DNA of 64,000 nt, taken from JAHBNG01 sp039028975 (GTDB taxonomy: Bacteria; Chloroflexota; Anaerolineae; Caldilineales; Caldilineaceae). The notes below the pieces were generated by a model. The model was not told the DNA's origin. It searched no databases and saw only the letters and a program-made list of their open reading frames with translations. A program made the position numbers and the translations under genes. This document shows, piece by piece, positions 36,244 through 45,025 of this stretch (within the stretch, counting starts at the first letter, position 1; the number at the start of each line of letters is the position of its first letter). The stretch covers positions 86,496 to 150,495 of the forward strand of contig JBCCHB010000014.1 in NCBI GenBank assembly GCA_039028975.1, written 5' to 3'.

Positions 36244-36705
36244 GTGCACCGCATCCCCATTCGTGATATTATGAAGACACCTGTCGTGACCATATCGCCA
36301 GATGCCCTAGCCGTTGATGCGGCCCAACTCATGGAGGAGCATTCAGTACGGCGACTTCCCGTCGTTGACCAGGATGGCCTCCTAATAGGCATTGTGACTG
36401 ACTCGGACGTACTCGAAGCCGAGACCGCGGAAACCGTACTGAGTTCCTATGAACCAGGGGCAGAAGAAGAGTGGTTAGCGGTGGAGGATGTCATGACCCG
36501 GGATATTGTGACCATTAGCCCAGAGCATTCGGTTGGAGAGCTAGCCATTCAATTTATGAAGCATAAAGTGGGTGGCGTTCCCGTCGTTGAGCCAGTCGAC
36601 GACGATGGAGCCGAGACTGGACGGTTGCGGACCATTGGTATAGTCACTGAAACCGATATTTTTCGCCTCATTGCAGACGCGTGGTTGGCCGAAGAGAAGG
36701 ACTAA
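36244..36705 (+). CDS. CBS-domain-pair protein
   Basis: A 153-residue cytoplasmic protein made of two CBS motifs (RDIMKTPVVTISPDALAVDAA and EDVMTRDIVTISPEHSVGELA), each followed by RRLPVVD or GGVPVVE. Such pairs bind adenine nucleotides and usually sense energy state, often regulating another protein. GTG 36244, preceded by GGAGG, gives a protein beginning at the first CBS motif; the frame open to 36163 would add unrelated residues. The gene ends 4 bp into the convergent ANKH-like gene. The partner is unknown. Confidence 0.85.
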   Translation: MHRIPIRDIMKTPVVTISPDALAVDAAQLMEEHSVRRLPVVDQDGLLIGIVTDSDVLEAETAETVLSSYEPGAEEEWLAVEDVMTRDIVTISPEHSVGELAIQFMKHKVGGVPVVEPVDDDGAETGRLRTIGIVTETDIFRLIADAWLAEEKD

Positions 36706-38120
36706 GATGGCACAGGCGTAGAGGCAGGCCATCGCTTGGACCTAAGCCATTGATATCCTCGTACTCCCCACCAAATTGTTAACGCCTCGATAAAGAATCC
36801 CGCTGCAAGGGCGGAGACGCCTAAAGTTGCGCCCTTGACACCAGCGAAAGGAAGGACAACCAATGTCAGCCAGACTGCAATCAAACGGGTTGGTGCGCAG
36901 TAAGCCACAATATGGGTACGCTTCTCTAGCAGCACAATCCCCTGTGAATAAGCTCGTAGCGTAACGATAGGCGAAAAGAGCGCAAAGATCATCAAGGGCG
37001 TGCGAACGAGGCTAGCAAAATCCACGCTCAGCCCCATCAGCCGCTGTAAAATTACCTCAACTAGCGGGGTCCAGAAAAGTCCCAGCATCATGAATAAGGA
37101 GACAATGCCACATCCAATTGTGAATCGCCGAATATGGTAGAGTCTGTCTGGCTCATCTTGAAAGGCAGTGGCCAAATTTCGAATATCATTGAGCCAGCGA
37201 TATGGAAACTGACCCAGTGCATAGGCAATTGTTATCACAGCCAATGCCTCTACACCGTTTTCCCCGCGCGCTAGAAAAATATTGATGAGTGGCCGACTAA
37301 ATTCCTGAAAAGCAATGTTCATTGAAAGCGGCCAAATGAATTGAATGATCGCTCCATAGGTTGGCACTTCTTTCTCGGGGCTTGGATTCTCTGGCTCTAG
37401 TCCCCTTCGTGAAGATTCTGATATGGGTAAATTAGTTTGCTCGGTTAATAAATAGGGCTTGGTCCTAATCCCATCCTGGGAATGAGCCAGCCTTGAATTG
37501 CCCCAGAATAGTATCAGCAGATCCACAGCCAGATTGACATAGGTTGCTAAAATGGGAAGCCATATGGGGCGGGCTTGGATCCAAGGGGTGGGCAAAAGTA
37601 GAAAGACCAATACAATACCCGCACTAATGCTGGCCACGCTAGAGAGGCTAATCAAAACAGTCTGCTTGGCCCGCAACAGCTGGCCTGTATAATATTTGGC
37701 CATACCAGTAAGCAAGGGTGCTGGAACAAGGCAAAGAAGGGCAAAGCGGACTGTTTCTCCTAACTCTGGGCTAATCGCATGTACTCCTTCAATAACCCAG
37801 GGACTAATCGGTGTTAAGGTTAAAGCCGCCACGCCGAGCGTAAGCAGTAAGCTAAAGCCTAACACAAATCGCTCTATTTTTTTGCGAGCGTAGGGACCAT
37901 TTGCCATGACCAGGCTAAGGGCTTTGACATGCATAAGTGGGCTGGTAAAGAGCAAAAGCAGCCCCCAGGCAACCCCATAGGCAGCCAGGGTTTCTGTAGC
38001 GTTTTCTACTCGGGCCATGCCTGCATTTAAGACTTGGATCCCTATTTCAACCACCACAAGAGTAATGGCCAAAGGGAGTAAAAAAGAGAAGAGCCGATTG
38101 TATATTCCAGTTTGTGCCAT
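36702..38120 (-). CDS. ANKH-like membrane transporter (MATE/flippase superfamily)
   Basis: A 472-residue membrane protein with about 12 hydrophobic segments. Its N-terminal ~170 residues resemble animal ANKH (progressive ankylosis protein, an exporter of ATP, citrate or pyrophosphate). FSFLLPLAITLVVVEIGIQVLNAG, TETLAAYGVAWGLLLLFTSP, HVKALSLVMANG and RFALLCLVPAPLLTGM all align by eye with ANKH segments. A polar loop separates two halves at ~245-285. The second half, QFIWPLSMNIAFQEFSRPLINIFLARGENG, repeats the first, as in MATE and MurJ families. I chose ATG 38120; the frame open to 38309 crosses a dispersed repeat and is unlikely to be translated. Confidence 0.6.
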   Translation of the reverse strand: MAQTGIYNRLFSFLLPLAITLVVVEIGIQVLNAGMARVENATETLAAYGVAWGLLLLFTSPLMHVKALSLVMANGPYARKKIERFVLGFSLLLTLGVAALTLTPISPWVIEGVHAISPELGETVRFALLCLVPAPLLTGMAKYYTGQLLRAKQTVLISLSSVASISAGIVLVFLLLPTPWIQARPIWLPILATYVNLAVDLLILFWGNSRLAHSQDGIRTKPYLLTEQTNLPISESSRRGLEPENPSPEKEVPTYGAIIQFIWPLSMNIAFQEFSRPLINIFLARGENGVEALAVITIAYALGQFPYRWLNDIRNLATAFQDEPDRLYHIRRFTIGCGIVSLFMMLGLFWTPLVEVILQRLMGLSVDFASLVRTPLMIFALFSPIVTLRAYSQGIVLLEKRTHIVAYCAPTRLIAVWLTLVVLPFAGVKGATLGVSALAAGFFIEALTIWWGVRGYQWLRSKRWPASTPVPS

Positions 38121-38162
38121 AAGGGAGCATTTTACTGTTGTCACTCTAATCAGGCAAACGCT

Positions 38163-38207
38163 ATAGATGGCCAAAAATGCTGGCCCCGTGAAGACGGGGA
38201 TGTCCCC
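38163..38207. repeat. Dispersed repeat, copy 2
   Basis: This 45-bp copy starts ATAGATGGCCAAAAAT and contains CCCCGTGAAGACGGGGATG, matching copy 1 at 35821-35870 with one deletion and a few substitutions. It lies 40 bp upstream of the ANKH-like start. The remaining 38208-38534 bp contain no gene that I can support. Confidence 0.55.
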
Positions 38208-38534
38208 CCTTATGCTTTTTGGATGAAGCATCGAGTATGGGCGTACCCTTGCAACCTCTGGCCAGAGGCTTGGGCGAAACTTGCATGAATGGCTTGATTG
38301 ACCTACCATTCATTTAGCCTTGTGCCCCGCTGTGAAAAACAGCCCTTGTTGCTCGTTGGTTTCTCAAGGAGTGGGATTTAAATAACTTGCGCGTTTCATT
38401 CGGGTGTCACCCCGTCAAATGACCAAATTATTTAATTCTCGTTCCTAAAAACCAAATCATGGTTTTTCATATCAAGTAGAATAGAGTGAATCTGACAATC
38501 CTTCATTCGCCCTACTGGCTCTTTTACAATATCT
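38208..38534. other. Gene-free stretch between divergent genes
   Basis: About 330 bp upstream of the HEAT-like gene and the ANKH-like gene. I see only the dispersed repeat at its edge and no promoter, RNA or open frame that I can support. Confidence 0.35.
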
Positions 38535-40166
38535 ATGCCTGACAATATTATCAACACATTTCAACAGAGACGTGAAATCCAGACCCGGCTGGCGGCTTTA
38601 GCTGATACAACATCAGAAGCTGAAATGCTTCAAGTCGTCCGGTCCATTGTTCAGGATTTCCCCCACAGCGCCTTGCTCAGTCCATATGTTAAACTGCTGG
38701 ATACGTCGAATAGCCAACTACGGGGTGGATTGGCGCATCTTGCGACATTACTTCCACCTGACGATATTGTTCCTGCCCTTCAAAATACAGTCGCAAATCG
38801 CAAAAACGCAACTCAGGTTCGCCTCAACGCGGTGACAATTCTGGAGCGCTTTCTGGGGCAGGAGGTATCGCCAGCGCTACTGAGTGATTTGGAAAATACC
38901 GATGAAATTGCCTTTCAGAGTCTTTGTGAGGCCGTAGAAGAGGGACATCGAGATCGGCACATCTTCCTAGAGTATGTGATTCAGATGAAAGAAGAGTCGG
39001 TAGAGGTTGCCTATATTGTGCTGGAACAGCTTCAACGATTGCCCGCAGTGGATCAGTTAGAGATGTTACGAATCATTGCCCAGGAAGACCGGGAGGCTGC
39101 CGCCACGGCAGCACTAACGCAGCTAACCCAGCTTTCACCAACTGATGCAGGCGAACGGCTCATACAGATTCTTCACACCTTGCAGTTTGCCCTATCGCCT
39201 ACTCGTGCCCAACAGGCAGAGAGAGCTTTACGCAAGTTGCGATTTAGTGGCTTGGGCTACACGTCGCCGCCTCAAGATGGGTGGCGGGCTTTAATTGCCC
39301 CTGCTGAAGCAAGCGGAAATCAAACGATTTGGTTCTTCCAGACGCCAATTCAGGGCGAGCGGGAGTGTCCATTTTTAAGCATTGTTGTCAATGTAGCAAC
39401 GGGTATCTTGCAGGCCTATGGTGCCGATCGGATGCCGGCTGAAGATTTGCCAAGTGAGAAAGCGCTTGGTGAATTGATTACTGTCGCCATAGATGGTGGT
39501 GAATCCATCATCTTTTTGGAGGCCCCCTTTGATTATGGACGTTGGTTAGTGCTGAATGCTTTACCCCAACATTGGGCTGGAAAGGCATGGCAACCGCTCT
39601 TTGGTGAGTATACCCTTTATAATGATATACTTTGGCAATTTAACCGACCTGAAATTGATGATGTGTTAGAGAATTTTTTCCTTGCTCATTCATCACAAGA
39701 GAACAGCACACAAGAAAATCTAGCACAAAAAGGGGCCAAAAGAGCCAAGGAAGGATTGCAAGAAAATGGGGTGTCGCCCCAAGAATTGGATGCTTCCCTC
39801 GATATAGATGAGCTGGATCAGGTCTCTGCCGAACTCCTGCAACATCCAGCTATGAGTGGATGGATTCTCCATAGTCTTCTTGTTTGGAACGCGATTCGTA
39901 GCGGCTTTACCGGGGAGGAGGCTCATTCTCTCGATGAGTTTACTGGACTGGTTGTCCGAGAGATTCACCAGTGGCCTGAATATGATCTATTTATCCAAGG
40001 ACTCTGTGCAGGGCTTCAAGCTCAAGCGGGTTGGCTTTATCTAGCCGGGATGGAAAAGGCATCACAGCAGGCCCATACCTTAGCGGAGAGCTTTCGCTTA
40101 AGTCCCAGAGCGCAGAACCCTTTCCTTTACCATTACATTCGCAGGGCCATAGAGGGCAGTTCGTAG
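38535..40166 (+). CDS. HEAT-like repeat protein of unknown function
   Basis: A 543-residue soluble helical protein. Residues ~15-240 consist of repeated helix pairs resembling HEAT/ARM units (RLAALADTTSEAEMLQVVRS; LRGGLAHLATLLPPDDIVPAL; RLNAVTILERFLG; VAYIVLEQLQRLPAVDQLEM). A middle region, ~245-370, is beta-rich (QTIWFFQTP; CPFLSIVVNVATGILQAYGADRMP), and residues ~380-543 are helical again with a charged linker rich in Q and E. No signal peptide or enzyme motif was seen. It is probably a protein-binding scaffold, but the partner is unknown. It has no operon neighbour. Confidence 0.5.
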   Translation: MPDNIINTFQQRREIQTRLAALADTTSEAEMLQVVRSIVQDFPHSALLSPYVKLLDTSNSQLRGGLAHLATLLPPDDIVPALQNTVANRKNATQVRLNAVTILERFLGQEVSPALLSDLENTDEIAFQSLCEAVEEGHRDRHIFLEYVIQMKEESVEVAYIVLEQLQRLPAVDQLEMLRIIAQEDREAAATAALTQLTQLSPTDAGERLIQILHTLQFALSPTRAQQAERALRKLRFSGLGYTSPPQDGWRALIAPAEASGNQTIWFFQTPIQGERECPFLSIVVNVATGILQAYGADRMPAEDLPSEKALGELITVAIDGGESIIFLEAPFDYGRWLVLNALPQHWAGKAWQPLFGEYTLYNDILWQFNRPEIDDVLENFFLAHSSQENSTQENLAQKGAKRAKEGLQENGVSPQELDASLDIDELDQVSAELLQHPAMSGWILHSLLVWNAIRSGFTGEEAHSLDEFTGLVVREIHQWPEYDLFIQGLCAGLQAQAGWLYLAGMEKASQQAHTLAESFRLSPRAQNPFLYHYIRRAIEGSS

Positions 40167-40247
40167 GATAAGGTGGCAAAGCGTCCCCGATAACTACACT
40201 CGGGAACACCTTGTCACCCCCCGCATGCAGTTTTCGGGGGCTGCAAC

Positions 40248-41660
40248 TCAACTATGGGCAAACCCTCTTCTTCCCTGCCCACTGGTACCTGCTAGGTTGA
40301 GTTGACCTTTCCCCGTTACTGGCTCACGCACGCCATCCAGTGCTGGATCTGCATACTGAACAAACCACTCATCTAGTGCTGCTTTCATCTGGATAATAAT
40401 CTCTTCGTGTCTGCCCCTATCGAAGAGATTATTGCGCTCGTTGGGGTCTACATCCAGATCATACAATTCATGAGGTCCGTATGGATAACGGTGAATATAT
40501 TTCCAGCGCTGACCACGAATCATGCGAACCGGTCCATATTCGTCATAGACCACAACATGTTCGGCTTGCTCAGCCATTTCCCCTGGCTCTTCTCCACGCA
40601 AGATGGAAGCAAAGCTACGGCCAGGTAGCTGCTCAGCGTGGGGGTTTTCTATCCTCAAATAATCCAGAATTGTCGGCATCCAATCATACCCACTTAGAAG
40701 CTCACGTGCAACCTTCCCCTGAGGAATGGCTCCAGGCTGAGCAATGATCGTAGGTACCTTGACCGATGAATCGAACATATTGAGTGGAAAGGTGCCATTG
40801 CCTTTGCCCCAGATGCCATGATGACCACAGTTGAAGCCATTGTCGCTGGTGAAGAAGACGAGTGTACTCTCCATCAAGCCGAGTACTTCCAACCGATCTA
40901 ATACGCGCCCAATATTTTGATCCATGGCCGTCACCGCAGCGAAATATCCTATTAGATTTTCCCTTGGGTTGTCATGAGCCTCCCACAGCGCGTTAACCCA
41001 CTCGTGGCGCTCCTCTTGCGGACACGATTCGAAGGCACAGTCGCGATACAGATCGACAATCTCTGACGGATGGTTGTCGATCCAGGGGCTGTGAGGAGCC
41101 GTGTAGTGGAGATGTAGGCAAAAAGGCTGCGCATCTTCATTATGGCTCCCTATGAAGTGGAGCGCATCATCAGTCATCAAATCGGTCACATAGCCTGGTT
41201 CTTGCACAGGCGTGCCATTGCGGATCATTGGAGCATTGTAGTACGGCCCTCCGCCTCGTTCATGAACGTACCAATGGCTAAAACCCTTTTGCGGATTGAT
41301 GCTATCTCCCAAATGCCATTTGCCGCTCAATCCACATATGTATCCCTCTTGGGCTAGAAGTTCAGTGTACGCAAGCTGACCAGCCAGATAATCTACGGCT
41401 TCGTCTCCCATATTTCCTTCGCGAATCCAGTCATGAACGCCATGTTGAGATGGAATCCGACCGGTCAGTAGGGTTGCTCGGGAAGGGGAACAGACTGGGG
41501 AAGTGCAGAAGAAGTTCTCAAATCGGATGCCTGATGCAGCGAGCCTGTCTAGGTTAGGCGTATGGATTTCGGGATTGCCCGCACAGCCCATGGCCCATGG
41601 CCCTTGATCATCAGAGAGGATAAAGAGAATGTTGGGGTGATTTGGATCTCGGCTTGCCAT
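40248..41660 (-). CDS. Type I sulfatase
   Basis: A 470-residue hydrolase of the alkaline phosphatase superfamily. Metal ligands are in NILFILSDDQG, and the active-site signature CSPSRATLLTGR starts at C57; this cysteine is oxidised to formylglycine by a maturation enzyme. SGKWHLGD, HYTAPHSPW and the metal loop FFTSDNGFNCGHHG are also present, and the C-terminal ELYDLDVDPNERNNL is the common sulfatase ending. No signal peptide is visible, so a cytoplasmic enzyme acting on imported sulfate esters or phosphonates/choline sulfate-like substrates is likely. The substrate is unknown. It stands alone on the minus strand. Confidence 0.9.
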   Translation of the reverse strand: MASRDPNHPNILFILSDDQGPWAMGCAGNPEIHTPNLDRLAASGIRFENFFCTSPVCSPSRATLLTGRIPSQHGVHDWIREGNMGDEAVDYLAGQLAYTELLAQEGYICGLSGKWHLGDSINPQKGFSHWYVHERGGGPYYNAPMIRNGTPVQEPGYVTDLMTDDALHFIGSHNEDAQPFCLHLHYTAPHSPWIDNHPSEIVDLYRDCAFESCPQEERHEWVNALWEAHDNPRENLIGYFAAVTAMDQNIGRVLDRLEVLGLMESTLVFFTSDNGFNCGHHGIWGKGNGTFPLNMFDSSVKVPTIIAQPGAIPQGKVARELLSGYDWMPTILDYLRIENPHAEQLPGRSFASILRGEEPGEMAEQAEHVVVYDEYGPVRMIRGQRWKYIHRYPYGPHELYDLDVDPNERNNLFDRGRHEEIIIQMKAALDEWFVQYADPALDGVREPVTGKGQLNLAGTSGQGRRGFAHS

Positions 41661-42012
41661 TTTGCTCCAATGTGGGTGTATGCTCGATTTATCGCCTGTC
41701 TTGAAAATAACAAAGGTGAAAAGATTAGAAAGCTTAAGAATCTGCGCAATCTTCTAATCTTTGTTTGTTTTTCATCCTTCCGTGGTGCAGTTGAATGAAT
41801 GATTTTCCGTCCTGAAAAACAGCTTCACGTGAGCCGAAATCTTCCAACACCGTCATTAAAAATTCAACAGTTCAACAATTCACAAATTAATTATTTTCAT
41901 TCTTCCGTGGCGAACCCAGTGCATGGATATCTACCCTGAAAATAGGACACGGGTCCAGAAAGATTTTCAGGATCTCGTTCATCCTCCGTAGTATTGCCTA
42001 AACCACGAAAAA
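41661..42012. other. Gene-free region with TTCCGTGG repeats
   Basis: A 352-bp stretch. TTTTCAT-C/T-CTTCCGTGG appears at about 41768-41786 and 41894-41912, with a related CATCCTCCGTAG at 41979, and the same CATCCTTCCGTGGTG wording occurs at about 25651. CCACG/CGTGG arms flank the stop codon of the next gene. No gene is supported. Confidence 0.4.
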
Positions 42013-42459
42013 CTACTGTCGTGGCTCAAAGATGGCAAAACGGACCCCAGTTAAAGTACTAAAGGGACGAAGACCATCGATCAGCAAACGGGCAAGAGGT
42101 GATGGTGGCTGGGCGGTGGATATGGATGACAGGGAAAGATGAGGTGAGATAATATGAGCAGCAACGTCCTGTGGTTGGCCCCGCAGCCAAACCCTCGTTT
42201 GAGGTGTTGAAGCCAGGTTTTTATACCATTGAGATCGGGACCGAACCGTGCTAATAAGCAATAGATCCGCACACTCGGTAGCCAGCACAGGCGTATTGTA
42301 GACACGACCACTTTTGCGCCCGATTGCTTCCACAACAATCGGGCCAACAGGTACCAATCCGGGCGAACCCACGCCCGCCCGAATAAGCGGTTCGAGGATC
42401 TGGTTGAGATTCGCATAAAATGCTTTTTCAAGCTGCTGTAAAGATTGGCAATAAGGCAC
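42013..42459 (-). CDS. Deazaflavin-dependent nitroreductase-family protein
   Basis: A 148-residue protein of the F420H2-dependent nitroreductase (DDN) split-barrel family. The hallmark EAIGRKSGRVYNTPVLATECADLLLIST and SQWYKNLASTPQTRVWLRG segments are present. Family members bind F420 or FMN and reduce quinones or nitro compounds, often at the membrane. The presence of F420 in this organism is inferred, not shown. It lies 34 bp downstream of the YaeQ gene on the same strand, making a three-gene run with the ThDP enzyme. Confidence 0.8.
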   Translation of the reverse strand: MPYCQSLQQLEKAFYANLNQILEPLIRAGVGSPGLVPVGPIVVEAIGRKSGRVYNTPVLATECADLLLISTVRSRSQWYKNLASTPQTRVWLRGQPQDVAAHIISPHLSLSSISTAQPPSPLARLLIDGLRPFSTLTGVRFAIFEPRQ

Positions 42460-42493
42460 TGAATTCTCCTCTTTTCTGTTATTGCAAGTAAGT

Positions 42494-43030
42494 TCATATA
42501 CGATGCTCGTTGATAGGCGTAGTAAGACTCTTCTCCCCCACCGTAATCGTCAGCTCCTGATCAATTACTGAGACCAGAAGCTCACTCCGCCGCTCAATCC
42601 ACTGGGCAACCTCTTGCACAAACTTACGGTGGAGGGCGTAGATAGGAATCTCAGCCGCCTGATGAATCTTTTTGCCCTGTAATTGAGCCAAAAACTGAGC
42701 CACATCTCGATGGGTATAGATGGCGGAACGAGCGGCCGATTTGCTCCCACGATGGATATGTTCGGCACTTGGCAGGCCCACATCGATCCAGGCCAGGGGG
42801 TGACCAGTCAGGTCGCGAATATAGATCGCTGGCTCGTCACCAGCCGCAACCCCTTGGGTCAACTCTATTCCTTCGGCATACTCCAATGAGTAAGCAATGA
42901 CGCGCATCAACAGGTACTCTGCTGATTCAGAGGGTTGGCGAGCGATCCGTAAGGCCAATGTCTCGTAGACACTCCGATCCACGTTAGCCAACTCGATGGC
43001 CAAGTTGTAGACAGTTGCACTCAACGCCAT
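42494..43030 (-). CDS. yaeQ: YaeQ-family protein
   Basis: A 178-residue protein. MALSATVYNLAIELANVDRS, RQPSESAEYLLMRVIAYSLEYAEG, GDEPAIYIRDLTGHPLAWIDVG and RSAIYTHRDVAQFL match the YaeQ family from end to end; this fold resembles the PD-(D/E)xK nucleases but the role is unresolved (linked to haemolysin or RfaH-type phenotypes in enterobacteria). The start ATG 43030 is one base after the stop of the ThDP enzyme (43032), so translation is probably coupled. A longer in-frame start inside the upstream gene is unlikely. Confidence 0.85.
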   Translation of the reverse strand: MALSATVYNLAIELANVDRSVYETLALRIARQPSESAEYLLMRVIAYSLEYAEGIELTQGVAAGDEPAIYIRDLTGHPLAWIDVGLPSAEHIHRGSKSAARSAIYTHRDVAQFLAQLQGKKIHQAAEIPIYALHRKFVQEVAQWIERRSELLVSVIDQELTITVGEKSLTTPINEHRI

Positions 43031-43031
43031 T

Positions 43032-44768
43032 CTACGCTGCGTCCCCAAAGCTGAACTCTTTGGCTGTACGTCCACCGCTGGGCAACCCCAAGGGCAACTG
43101 AACGTTAAGCAGATAAGGACGCCCCTCTTCATTCACTACCTTGAGACCATGCTCAAACGCCTCCTCCAACTCTGATTCGTTCTGAACATACCTGGCTTCT
43201 ATGCCAAACCCTTCTGCAATTTTGACGGGATCGATGTTGCTCAACGTAACGCCCGCATATTCACCTGTCTGCGCCATGGTTCCCTCCGCTCGGTGGAATG
43301 AGCTGGCTACAATCCCATAGGCCCCATTATTGGGAATCACATAAAGCACAGGAATATTGTGGTGCGCTGCACTCCACGAGCCAGAATCTGCGTAACAGAA
43401 TGAACCGTCCCCTACCAACCCCACAACCGTTTTATCTGGAGCCGCCAGCTTGGCACCGACTGGTGCACCAACGCCCCACCCCTCCGATGCACCAGGGGCT
43501 TGCAAGTAGATATTGCGGCTGTTGTTACTTACCTCATCAACGCAATCCAACGGTACCGCAAATTGCTCTACGGTGACAATGCCACCACCGAGCTTCTCCA
43601 GGCTACTATCGATTTGGTTACCCAACACCCGCGGCCGGACGTATTCACTACTCTGTGAAACCTCCTCAGCAGTCTTAACAAGGCGGTTTCGTAACGTTGC
43701 GGCATGACCTTCTGCCCAAGCCTTCCGTTCTTTGTTCTCACTACCACTACCAGATTTGGCATCTAACCATTCGATGATGCGCTGGGCTGTGCGCCCTTCA
43801 TCCGCCAAGATAGCCAGGTCCAAACCACCTAAATTCTTAAGATTGGCCACATCGGCCCCAATAGCAATCACCCGTTCTGCATTGGCCATGACATTGAAAT
43901 CATCTCGGTTTCCCCGAGCGTTGTGCCGTGCCCCTATACAAAGGATCAGATCAGGGTTGATTTCAGCGGCAGCAAGATCAATCCGACCGCAGTGGAGTGG
44001 ATGCTGAAAAGGCACACTACGGCGTTCTCCCCAAGTCGTAACAATGGGCAAGCCAAAGCGCTCGGCCAGTAGAGCCACTGGTGCCTCGCCACCGCTCTTC
44101 CAGACGCCATCACCCACAAAGAGCATGGGGCGTTCTGCTGCCTCAAGGGCCTCTGCTACTTGGGCTATGTCATGAGCATCAGGATAGCCAGAACGCAGAT
44201 CGGCAATCGAATCATGGATGATGTGGGCTGTGGTCTGCTCATGCCCCAACATGCGGTCATAGATAGCTAGGTGAACTGGCCCAACGGGCGGTGTCTTGGC
44301 AACTTGGATGGCTCGATGGATGGCGTGCGGCAATCCCTCTGGCTCGATAATGGTCCAGTTGGCTTTCATCATGGGCGCTGCAATCGACGTTGGCCCGAAA
44401 TTATGGCTCAAATCAAGGTTGATCCGATCGGCAAAGCTGCCTGTATCACCGGCAAAGGTGATAACGACTACTGGGAGACTGCCGTGCCAAATGTTGATGA
44501 ACTGCCCTAAACACTGGGCCAGCCCTGCGCCCAAATGGACGACCATGACGGCTGGATCTAAGGCGGTTTGGGCATATCCACCAGCCATAGATGCAACACT
44601 CCCTTCATGAAGGGCCAACACACCGTGAATATCTGGATGTTGCTGGAGGGCATCAAAGAAGAGGGCCTCCCGGGAGCCAGAGTTATAGAATAGGTGCTTG
44701 ATGCCCGATGCGGCAAGCTGTTCGACCATGATTTGGGAAGGCGTAGCGGTGATTGGTGCGGATTGCAT
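43032..44768 (-). CDS. Thiamine-diphosphate-dependent enzyme (acetolactate synthase/decarboxylase type)
   Basis: A 578-residue cytoplasmic protein with the three-domain ThDP layout. The N-terminal Pyr domain has the catalytic glutamate in LALHEGSVASMAGGYA. The middle domain carries RPMLFVGDGVWKSGG. The C-terminal PP domain carries the cofactor motif GDGSFCYADSGSWSAAHHNIPVLYVIPNN (GDG to NN). Family members decarboxylate or condense 2-oxo acids; the closest type is benzoylformate decarboxylase- or acetolactate synthase-like. ATG 44768, after AAGGAG, starts the Pyr domain; the frame open to 45008 has no supported extension. It is divergent from the kinase operon and coupled to YaeQ. Confidence 0.85.
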   Translation of the reverse strand: MQSAPITATPSQIMVEQLAASGIKHLFYNSGSREALFFDALQQHPDIHGVLALHEGSVASMAGGYAQTALDPAVMVVHLGAGLAQCLGQFINIWHGSLPVVVITFAGDTGSFADRINLDLSHNFGPTSIAAPMMKANWTIIEPEGLPHAIHRAIQVAKTPPVGPVHLAIYDRMLGHEQTTAHIIHDSIADLRSGYPDAHDIAQVAEALEAAERPMLFVGDGVWKSGGEAPVALLAERFGLPIVTTWGERRSVPFQHPLHCGRIDLAAAEINPDLILCIGARHNARGNRDDFNVMANAERVIAIGADVANLKNLGGLDLAILADEGRTAQRIIEWLDAKSGSGSENKERKAWAEGHAATLRNRLVKTAEEVSQSSEYVRPRVLGNQIDSSLEKLGGGIVTVEQFAVPLDCVDEVSNNSRNIYLQAPGASEGWGVGAPVGAKLAAPDKTVVGLVGDGSFCYADSGSWSAAHHNIPVLYVIPNNGAYGIVASSFHRAEGTMAQTGEYAGVTLSNIDPVKIAEGFGIEARYVQNESELEEAFEHGLKVVNEEGRPYLLNVQLPLGLPSGGRTAKEFSFGDAA

Positions 44769-44929
44769 TCGGGTGACGTCTCCTTTGTGTTTGCCTGAGA
44801 TGAACCGTGGATGAATTGATGGCAATAGTATACCACAGTCTGTTTGCGTAGCTGTAGATGTCCGCTTGTTGGTCTGCGGTGCCATATTCGTTTCGCTAAA
44901 CCAGGATATTTCCCAGCGAAAGGTTACTT

Positions 44930-44958
44930 TTGACGGGTAAGAATTGAGCGTATACAAT
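44930..44958 (+). promoter_or_regulatory. Promoter of the polyol/ketose gene set
   Basis: TTGACG (44930-44935), exactly 17 bp, and TACAAT (44953-44958) lie 67 bp before the PfkB gene, with AAAGGAAAA before ATG 45026. This is the best promoter in the 45-64 kb block and could drive much of it. Confidence 0.65.
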
Positions 44959-45025
44959 CTCTTCATGTGAGAAATGAACGGCTCAAAAGGAAAATAGCTC
45001 CCAACCACACAAAGGAAAATTACAA

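Noticed and set aside
38121..38309. N-terminal extension of the ANKH-like gene
   Set aside because: It crosses the dispersed repeat and has no similarity to the family; ATG 38120 starts the first helix.
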